Below, in pieces: positions 41,922 to 48,704 of a stretch of 53,371 nt of DNA; positions within the stretch are counted from its first letter, which is position 1; every line of letters starts with the position of its first letter. The notes under the pieces were generated by a model. It did not search any database and was not told where the DNA came from. It worked only from the letters and a program-made list of their open reading frames with translations. The translations under genes were made by a program, and so were the position numbers. Source of the stretch: DASZGI01 sp035938995 (lineage in GTDB: Bacteria > Actinomycetota > Actinomycetes > Streptomycetales > Catenulisporaceae); assembly GCF_035938995.1 (NCBI RefSeq), contig NZ_DASZGI010000053.1, positions 1-53,371 on the forward strand. The letters are read 5' to 3'.

Positions 41922-43219
41922 CGACGACAGGCGGCGCTGTTTCAGGCAACACTGTGTCCGGCAACACCGCGTCAGGCAACACTGGGTTAGGCAATGCTGC
42001 GTTAGACAACTCTGTGTCAGAGCTCATCGACGGCGCCGTCGACCGGCGACCGGCGAGCGTCGGCGTCAACCTCTATCCCTGGGACGCCGTCGGAGACCCC
42101 GACTGCGCCGCACGCATCAAGGACCTCGGCGCCGGCCGGGTCACTCTCGCCGCGGCGTACCACACCGTGCGGGCACTGACTCCTCAGCACCCCGAGCACA
42201 AGGTCGTCACCGCCGCGCACTCGGCCGTCTACTACCTCCCGGATCGCCGGCGGTGGCTGGGCAAACGGCTTCAACCGGTCGAGGCGTTCTGGTCGCCGCG
42301 CAGTTTCCCGCAGGCCGCCGCCGACCTCCGCCGAGCCGGCCTGAGCGTCTACGCGTGGGTGGTCCTCGCGCACAATCAGCGGCTTGGCACGCTGCATCCG
42401 GAAGACTCCATCATGAACGCCTACGGGGATCATTACCCGTGGGCGTTGTGCATCTCTTCGGAGGCGGTGCGCGACTACTGCGCGACCCTCGCGGCAGAGG
42501 TCGCCGAGCAGGACGGGGTCGACGGCATCGAGCTCGAATCCTGCGGTTGGTACGGCTTCGACCACCTCCACGCGCACGACAAGACCGCCGGCGTCACGTT
42601 CGACCCGCCGAGCAAGCTGCTCCTCTCGCTCTGCTTCTGCGCAGGCTGCACGCACGGCTACAAGGAAGCAGGGATCAACAGCCAGGCGCTGCGCGTCGCG
42701 GTGTGCGACGCCCTCGACCGCGTCATCGCGGGTGCCAGCCCGCGCGCCGAGCTGACCGATCCCAGCCTCGCGGAGGCCGTCGCCACGATGCGCACCCGAG
42801 CGGCCGAGCAGTTCCGGGACGAGGTGATCGGAGCCGTGTGCGCAGTCCGGCCGGATCTCACCGTCTTGGTCCACGCGCAGCCGGATCCTTTGGCACTGAG
42901 CGCGAACCCGGGCGCCACCCCCGCGTCCCTGTTCGGTCCGCTCGGCGCGGACGGCGCCGTGGTCCCTTGCAACGTCCGCTCGGAAGCCTCGTTGGGGATG
43001 GTCCGCGCGTACGCGGAACGCGCAGAGCCGCACCAGTCCGTCGTCAGCACCGTGTCCGCCGTGGCCGGGATGGGCGGCAACCGCGCCGACCTGTCTGCCT
43101 GGTGTGCAGACCTCCGCAAGGCGGGCTCTACCGAGTTGCGCTTTTATCATGCCGGCCTCGCCTCCCGCGCCGACCTGGCGGCGGTACGGGAGGCGGTGGC
43201 CGCGGTGCGCACCGCATAG
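41918..43219 (+). CDS. unrecognised TIM-barrel/glycoside-hydrolase-like protein coupled to kdgD
   Basis: A 433-residue protein starting at a GTG that overlaps the kdgD stop by 4 bp. Residues ~8-34 are a low-complexity run of SGNTV-type pentapeptides from a 15-bp repeat; the conserved-looking body starts near SVGVNLYPWDAVGD. Features resemble glycoside-hydrolase-like barrels: DGIELESCGWYGFDH at ~202-216 with candidate acids Glu205/Glu207, and a C-x-C-x2-C (FCAGCTHGYKEAG, ~240-252) followed by a helix, as in several uncharacterised GH-like families. No signal peptide, so cytoplasmic. I do not recognise the family. A role on imported oligouronides is inference from the operon. An internal GTG (42014) could be an alternative start after the repeat. 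Confidence 0.75.
   Translation: MTTTGGAVSGNTVSGNTASGNTGLGNAALDNSVSELIDGAVDRRPASVGVNLYPWDAVGDPDCAARIKDLGAGRVTLAAAYHTVRALTPQHPEHKVVTAAHSAVYYLPDRRRWLGKRLQPVEAFWSPRSFPQAAADLRRAGLSVYAWVVLAHNQRLGTLHPEDSIMNAYGDHYPWALCISSEAVRDYCATLAAEVAEQDGVDGIELESCGWYGFDHLHAHDKTAGVTFDPPSKLLLSLCFCAGCTHGYKEAGINSQALRVAVCDALDRVIAGASPRAELTDPSLAEAVATMRTRAAEQFRDEVIGAVCAVRPDLTVLVHAQPDPLALSANPGATPASLFGPLGADGAVVPCNVRSEASLGMVRAYAERAEPHQSVVSTVSAVAGMGGNRADLSAWCADLRKAGSTELRFYHAGLASRADLAAVREAVAAVRTA
41935..42009. repeat. five 15-bp tandem units inside coding sequence
   Basis: Units at 41935, 41950, 41965, 41980 and 41995; typical unit CACTGTGTCAGGCAA; a degenerate sixth follows at 42010. In frame they encode VSGNT-like pentapeptides at the N terminus of the barrel protein. 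Confidence 0.88.
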
Positions 43220-43254
43220 CAGCGAGCGCCGCAGGGAGTGCGGCACTACAGACT

Positions 43255-43288
43255 CGCGCCCGCCGCCCAACGAGGGGCGGCGGGCGCG
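43255..43288. terminator. bidirectional terminator hairpin
   Basis: A perfect 14-bp GC stem (43255-43268 with 43275-43288) and a 6-nt loop, placed between the convergent ends of the barrel-protein gene and gudD. Very stable and well placed; no U-tract. Confidence 0.8.
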
Positions 43289-43300
43289 CTCCGCGTCAGA

Positions 43301-44632
43301 TCAGAACCTCGGCTTGCGGCGCACCCAGGTGGGGTCGTGCCGGCGCATGGCCGAGGCGTCGTCGCGCACCCGAATGCCGCAGGTCTCGTACTGCTCGTTC
43401 AGACGGCGCAGGGCGTCTCGGTCCAGCTCCACGCCGAGCCCAGGTCCGGTGGGGACGCTGAGCGAGCCCGCGTCCCAGCGCAGGGCGCCCGGCTCGATCA
43501 GGTCCTCGCGCTGCCACACGGAGTGGGTATCGCAGGCGTAGGTCAGGTTCGGCGTCGCAGCGGCCAGATGCGTCATCGCCGCCAGGGAGATGCCCAGGTG
43601 CGTGTTCGAGTGCATCGACAGGCCCCAGGAGAAGGTCTCGCAGATGCCGGCCAGCCGCTGCGAGGCGCGGAAGCCGCCCCAGTAGTGGTGGTCGGACAGC
43701 ACCACCGCCACCGAGCCGAGCGCCACCGCCTCAGGGATCTCCTCGAACGACGTCACGCACATGTTGGTGGCCAGCGGAAGCGTGGTGCTGAAAGCCACCT
43801 CCGCCATACCGGGATTCCCGGCGGTCGGGTCCTCCAGGTACTCGAGGTAGGGCTCGAGCCGCGGCGCGATGCGCTTCGAGGTTTCCACCGTCCAGTTCGC
43901 GTTGGGGTCGAGGCGCAGCGGATGGCCCGGGAAGGCCTCGTACAGCGCCACGATCGCGTCCGCCTCGGCCTCCGGCTCGAACACTCCGCCCTTCAGCTTC
44001 AGCGAGCCGAAACCGTACGTGTCCACCAGACGCTTGGCCTGGGCGACGATGCCGTCCGGGTCGAGCGCGTCGCCCCAGTCGTCGTCGGGATAGTCGTCCG
44101 GCGTCGCGCCCTTGGGGTGCACGGCCCAGCGGTAAAAGAGGTAGGCGCTGTAGGGCACTGCTTCGCGCACCGCGCCGCCGAGCAGGTCGCACACCCTCAG
44201 GCCGGTCGCCTTGCCCTGCGCGTCGTAGCAGGCGACCTCGAACGCGCCGACGGTCTGGGCGACGGTCTTCTGCCGGGAGGCGGCGCCGACCAGGTCGGTC
44301 GGGGCGCTGGGCTCGACCGCGCCGAGCGCCACCGCCACCCGCTTCGTCAGTCCGTTGAGGTCGAACACGTCCAGGCCGGCCAGCGCGGGCGCGGCCCGGC
44401 GCAGGTTGGCCAGCGTGGGATCGTCGCCGTACGCCTCGCCGAGCCCGACGATACCGGCGTCGGTGCGCAGCTCGATGACGGCCCGCAGCTGGTACGGCTG
44501 GTGGACGCCGGACGCGTTGAGCAGCGGCGGGTCCAGCACCGCCACCGGGGTGACGGTCACCTCGACGATCTTCGGGCCGTCGTGGCGTGCTGTGGTGTAC
44601 GGCGCAGTGGCGGGTGGGTTGTCTGGGGGCAT
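43301..44632 (-). CDS. gudD: glucarate dehydratase
   Basis: A 443-residue enolase-superfamily enzyme converting D-glucarate to 5-keto-4-deoxy-D-glucarate. Diagnostic residues are all seen: KLK (212-214) of the catalytic lysine pair, metal ligands Asp242 (LDPNANW), Glu267 (LEDP) and Asn290 (ATNMCV), Asp314 in LSDHHYWGG, and His341 in MHSNTHLGIS. Length fits GudD. It is the last gene of the minus-strand unit after the ABC sugar importer, 13 bp from the second permease. Confidence 0.93.
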   Translation of the reverse strand: MPPDNPPATAPYTTARHDGPKIVEVTVTPVAVLDPPLLNASGVHQPYQLRAVIELRTDAGIVGLGEAYGDDPTLANLRRAAPALAGLDVFDLNGLTKRVAVALGAVEPSAPTDLVGAASRQKTVAQTVGAFEVACYDAQGKATGLRVCDLLGGAVREAVPYSAYLFYRWAVHPKGATPDDYPDDDWGDALDPDGIVAQAKRLVDTYGFGSLKLKGGVFEPEAEADAIVALYEAFPGHPLRLDPNANWTVETSKRIAPRLEPYLEYLEDPTAGNPGMAEVAFSTTLPLATNMCVTSFEEIPEAVALGSVAVVLSDHHYWGGFRASQRLAGICETFSWGLSMHSNTHLGISLAAMTHLAAATPNLTYACDTHSVWQREDLIEPGALRWDAGSLSVPTGPGLGVELDRDALRRLNEQYETCGIRVRDDASAMRRHDPTWVRRKPRF

Positions 44633-44645
44633 CTGACGAACCTAT

Positions 44646-45554
44646 CTATCCCTTGATCGAACCGGTGAGCACGCCGCGCTCGAAGTAGCGCTGGAGGGCC
44701 AGGTAGAACAGGACGCTCGGCACCATCAGGATGGTCGCCGCGGCGAGCTTGACCCCGTCGCCAAGCTCCTGGCTGGACTGCAGCGAGGTGACCACGACCG
44801 TCAGCGGGTTCATCGACGGGGTCTGGATCACCAGCAGCGGCAGCAGGTATTGGTCCCAGATCATCAGGAAACCGAAGACGGCGCACGTGCCCAGCGCCGG
44901 CTTGCACAGCGGCAGGATGACGCGGAAGAAGATCCGCAGCTCCCCGGCGCCGTCCACCCGCGCGGCTTCCTCCAGCTCCATCGGGATCCGCTTCATGAAC
45001 CCGGTCAGGATGTAGATCGGCAGCGCCCAGCCGACCAGCGGCAGGATCAGGCCGCCGTAGGAGTCGAGCAGGGTGCCGCCGGTGACCGGATTCGGGATCT
45101 TGCCGATGATCAGGTAGAGCGGGATGGCGATGACCTCCTCGGGCATCATCATCGTCGCCATGATGGCGACCATGACGATCGCGGCGCCGCGGAACTTCTT
45201 ACGGGCCAGCGCGTAGGCCGCGAGCGCGGACACCGACAGCTGGAGTGTCAGTCCCGCGCCCTCCATGATGAGGGAGTTGGCCAGGCCGCGCCCGATGCCG
45301 AAATGCCATGCGGACGACAGGTTGGCGGTGGTGAACCCGTTGGGGATCAGGTCCATGCTGCCCAGCTTCGAAGTCGCCGAGCTGAGCGCGGTGGCGACCA
45401 TCGACCAGAGCGGAAGCAGGAAGACCGCGAGGACGACGGCGTAGGCGAACAGCCGCGCGGCGCGCCGGGCCGCGTTGTTCCGCTTGCGCACCCCGCCGCG
45501 CGGGCGCGGCATGCGCAGCCCGAGGGCGGTGGCGGAGGATCCGACGATGGCCAT
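44646..45554 (-). CDS. carbohydrate ABC permease (MalG type)
   Basis: A 302-residue inner-membrane permease with six helices and the EAA loop ELEEAARVDGAGELRIFFRVILPLCKPA (EAARVDGAG is the diagnostic core). It belongs to the CUT1 sugar importer family. It follows the first permease by 3 bp and precedes gudD by 13 bp, so import and glucarate dehydration are transcribed together. Probable cargo: uronate or oligouronide (inference). Confidence 0.88.
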   Translation of the reverse strand: MAIVGSSATALGLRMPRPRGGVRKRNNAARRAARLFAYAVVLAVFLLPLWSMVATALSSATSKLGSMDLIPNGFTTANLSSAWHFGIGRGLANSLIMEGAGLTLQLSVSALAAYALARKKFRGAAIVMVAIMATMMMPEEVIAIPLYLIIGKIPNPVTGGTLLDSYGGLILPLVGWALPIYILTGFMKRIPMELEEAARVDGAGELRIFFRVILPLCKPALGTCAVFGFLMIWDQYLLPLLVIQTPSMNPLTVVVTSLQSSQELGDGVKLAAATILMVPSVLFYLALQRYFERGVLTGSIKG

Positions 45555-45557
45555 GGG

Positions 45558-46535
45558 TCAGTCCTCCACCTTCGCCCGCCACCAGCGGACCAGCAGCGTG
45601 AGCAGGATCGTGGCGAGCAGCAGCAGGACCGAGATCGCGGACGCGTAGCCGATGTCGTTGTTCGTGGTCGCCTGCAGATAGTCATAGGGCACGATGGTCT
45701 GGCTGGAGCCGGCCGGGCCGCCGTTGGTGAGCACGTAGATCTCGGTGAAGACGCGCAGTCCGCGGATCACGCCGAGGGTGAGCACGATGGTGGTGATCGG
45801 CTTCAGCGAGGGGAGCGTGACGTAGTGCAGGCGCTGGAAGGCCCGCGCGCCGTCGATCGCCGCCGCCTCGTAAAGGTGCTCGTCGATCCCGGCCAGCCCG
45901 GCGACGAAGATCAGCATGTCGTACGGGGCGGCCTTCCAGATCTGCACCCCGATCACGGTCGCCAGCGACGAGTGCGGGCTGCTGAGGAACGGCAGCGGCC
46001 CGAGCCCGATGTCGCCGAGGATCGAGTTGACCGCGCCGTACTGCCCGGGGAACAGCAGCGAGTTCCAGAGTTCGGCGACCGCCACCATCGCCACGACCAC
46101 CGGCAGGAACGCGGCGGTGCGCAGAATACGCAGGTGCCGGGCCGGCCCCTCGAGCAGCAGCGCGAGGCAGAACCCGAGGAAGACCGAGCCGACGACGGAG
46201 CCGATGGCGTCGATCAGCGAGTGCCAGACCGCCGAGTGCAGGTCCGCGTCGGAGAACGCGCGGGTGAAGTTGCCGAACCCGACCCATTGGTTGCCGAGGT
46301 ACGGCCGGACGTGGAAAAAGCTCAGGTAGATGCCCCACGCCGTCGGCCAGAAGCGGAAGACGGCGAAGAAGGCCAGCGCCGGGGCCAGGAACAGCCACGG
46401 CAGGAACGGATGCCCGCCGCGCCGGGAGCCCCGGAGGGCGGGAGCGGCGCGGCGCCTGCCCCCAGACGCCGCGCCAGTCGTGGGCGGCGTGCGCGAGGAG
46501 GTCGCGTCCTCGCGCACGCCGGTCGGGACTGCCAT
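45558..46535 (-). CDS. carbohydrate ABC permease (MalF/UgpA type)
   Basis: A 325-residue CUT1-family permease: basic Pro/Arg-rich N-terminal region, then six helices and the EAA motif YEAAAIDGARAFQRLHYVTLPSL (core EAAAIDGA). ATG 46535 has GGAGACC about 9 bases upstream. It is the partner of the MalG-type permease. No ATPase gene is in the locus; as commonly in actinomycetes, a shared MsiK-type ATPase elsewhere is expected. Confidence 0.88.
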   Translation of the reverse strand: MAVPTGVREDATSSRTPPTTGAASGGRRRAAPALRGSRRGGHPFLPWLFLAPALAFFAVFRFWPTAWGIYLSFFHVRPYLGNQWVGFGNFTRAFSDADLHSAVWHSLIDAIGSVVGSVFLGFCLALLLEGPARHLRILRTAAFLPVVVAMVAVAELWNSLLFPGQYGAVNSILGDIGLGPLPFLSSPHSSLATVIGVQIWKAAPYDMLIFVAGLAGIDEHLYEAAAIDGARAFQRLHYVTLPSLKPITTIVLTLGVIRGLRVFTEIYVLTNGGPAGSSQTIVPYDYLQATTNNDIGYASAISVLLLLATILLTLLVRWWRAKVED

Positions 46536-46560
46536 ATCAGTGGTCTCCGTCGTCGCCCGC

Positions 46561-47934
46561 TCAGCCCGCTACGCCCTGCTGGTGCAGGAGGGATTCGAAC
46601 TTGCCGTTGAGCCCGGCCATCGCGGACGCCGGGTCGGAGCAGTTCGCGATCATCGCGTTGAGCTCGTTCGAGGTCTCCTGGCGCAGCGCGGTCCAGTTGG
46701 GCATGTTGTCGTACTCGTAGTGGCCCTCGCTCTGGTAGACCTGCTCGGCCAGGGCCCAGCGCGGGTCGCCCTTGTGCACGGCCGCGGCGTCGACGTTCTT
46801 GTTGATCGGCAGCCGCACGATGGTCGCCGTGGGAACCGCGGTCATGCCCATGATCTGCGACTGCGGCGTGATCATGAACGAGAGCAGCTGCTTGGCCTCG
46901 TTCGACTTGGAGTCGGTCATGAGGTACGCGTCGGTGCCCTCGGCGAGGGTCTCGGCGTTCGCCGGTCCCGCGGGCGGCGCGACGACGATGTACTTGCCCT
47001 TCACCGACGTCGCGTCCATCGTGGCGAACGCGTACGGGCCGGTGAGGTACATGCCCGCGACGCCGGTCTGGAAGGCCTTGTTCGTCGCGGTCGTGTCGTC
47101 GTTGAGCGCGCCAGGCTCGATGACCTTGTCGGTGCACGCCAGCGTCTCGAACTCTGTGGCCGCGGTGACGGCGGCGGACGAGTCGAGGGTCGCGGTGTAC
47201 TTGCCGTTGCCGTCGCTCTTGACGTAGTCGCCGCCGGCTTGCCACAGCATCGATGACCACCACCAGGAGATGTAGCCGCGGCTGGTGGTGCCGGGCACGT
47301 CGATGCCGTAAGTGTCGTTCTTGCCGTCACCGTCGGGGTCCTGTGTGGTGAATGCCTTTGCGACGTTCGCGACGTCGGCCCAGGTAGTGGGGACCTGGAG
47401 GTGCAGCTTGTCCAGCCAGTCCTTGCGGATCAGCAGCACGTTCGCCTGCGCGGAGAACGGGACGGCGTAGGTCTGGCCCTGCGAGTCCGTCGCCGACTTC
47501 AACGCGGTGGGCACGATCTGGTCGCTGCCGGTGATGTCCGACATCTTGATCGGCTGGATGATGCCCTGGGTCTCGAACGAGCCGAGCTGCGCGGCGTCGT
47601 CGAGGACGACATCCGGCAGCTTGTGCGCGGCGGCCGAGGCGGACAGCTTGGTCTCGAAGTCGGTCAGCGTCATGAACGGCTTGATCTGGATGCCGGTCTT
47701 GGCGGTGAAGGCGTCGAAGATCTTCTGATAGGCCTTCAGCGAGTCGCCGGAGCCGCGGACCCAGACGGTGAGCGGCCCGGTCGCGGCGGCGTTCGGGTCA
47801 GATGCCGCCGGGGAGGAGGAGCTGCCGCAGCCGCTGAGGGTTCCGGCGGTCAGCGCGAGCGCGGTGAGCCCGATGGCCGCGAAGCGGACCCTGCCCGAGG
47901 TCATCCGACCCGGCGCGGGTCGGCGCCGCGCCAT
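46561..47934 (-). CDS. carbohydrate ABC substrate-binding lipoprotein
   Basis: About 457 residues, family 1 solute-binding protein. Signal peptide with lipobox GTLSGC (Cys36) and a Ser-rich spacer; the core begins PLTVWVRGSGDSLKAYQKIF. Landmarks are LPDVVLDDAAQLGSFETQGI, YAVPFSAQANVLLIRKDWLD and DPDGDGKNDTYGID. Start ATG 47934 is preferred because GAGG lies 7 bases upstream; ATG 47904 is possible. It heads the import-gudD transcript. Cargo is unproven; context points to uronic acids or their oligomers. Confidence 0.85.
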   Translation of the reverse strand: MARRRPAPGRMTSGRVRFAAIGLTALALTAGTLSGCGSSSSPAASDPNAAATGPLTVWVRGSGDSLKAYQKIFDAFTAKTGIQIKPFMTLTDFETKLSASAAAHKLPDVVLDDAAQLGSFETQGIIQPIKMSDITGSDQIVPTALKSATDSQGQTYAVPFSAQANVLLIRKDWLDKLHLQVPTTWADVANVAKAFTTQDPDGDGKNDTYGIDVPGTTSRGYISWWWSSMLWQAGGDYVKSDGNGKYTATLDSSAAVTAATEFETLACTDKVIEPGALNDDTTATNKAFQTGVAGMYLTGPYAFATMDATSVKGKYIVVAPPAGPANAETLAEGTDAYLMTDSKSNEAKQLLSFMITPQSQIMGMTAVPTATIVRLPINKNVDAAAVHKGDPRWALAEQVYQSEGHYEYDNMPNWTALRQETSNELNAMIANCSDPASAMAGLNGKFESLLHQQGVAG

Positions 47935-48704
47935 ATGGCGCCTCGCGGTTCGATGTGGCGTTGTCGCTCGCGGCGCGTTCGGGCGCGGCACCGCCCGATC
48001 ACACCCCGTCTGACCAGATTCGGGGCGGCGCTGAGGGTTTTCGCCGCTGCGCACGTCTCGTTCTTGCTTGCCATCGCGGGTCGCGGCGCCGGACCGGGCC
48101 TCGTCCGCGCTTCGCGCCCCGCCCGCAAGCTGCGCCCCGGCGGCAGAGTTGTTCCCGCCCGCACGCCGGGTCCTGCGTCCTTGCAGGAATACCATCGTTG
48201 CTCCGTTCACCGGATGAGTTCGGACCGGCCCCGCCGCACGGGGGCCGATTCCCCTGAGGAACTTTTTATGCACGTGAACACTTTGCAAGATGATGAACAT
48301 TTGCTGGTGTCCGCACCATACGCGGAGCCCTGTACAGCGTCAAGAGTCGGCGAGACCCGCCCAGCCCGATGTGAAAGTTTTCATATATCTGAATACTAGT
48401 CACGTTTCTGAAAATTTTACTCTCGCCAACCTTGCCACGGCAGTGACCCCGTGTGACGGTTACGTCGATATTGCGGAGCCCGAACGTGGATTCGGCGCGT
48501 CCACGTTCCTGCCCCGCACATACCGCGGCTGCACGCGATCACGCGTGTCAGACGGGCATGCCCCCTTCTGCCGAGAAGCCCCGCCCCCGCCCGGATCAGC
48601 CGTCGGCACTCACCAAGCCGACGACCTGCTCCGGGTTGTCCAGGCGCGCGGTCGGACTCCCACCTGACGCAGTCATGCGACCGAAAGGATCCGGCGAAGC
48701 AGTC
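47935..48704. promoter_or_regulatory. 770-bp divergent control region between importer and lyase genes
   Basis: No protein gene credible here. Toward the importer it holds complement copies of the GTTCA box: GTGAACA at 48274-48280 and GATGAACA at 48292-48299, plus GTTCAC at 48205. From ~48370 to 48420 GC drops sharply. This AT-rich part has two short inverted repeats, TGAAA-GT-TTTCA (48372-48383) and TTTC-T-GAAA (48405-48413), which look like LacI-type operator or promoter elements for the lyase gene. All calls are by eye. Confidence 0.4.

Noticed and set aside
44850..46610. 586-codon plus-strand open frame opposite the sugar permeases
   Set aside because: Charged, His/Gln/Asp-rich shadow with no hydrophobic core; the permeases on the other strand have EAA loops and helices.
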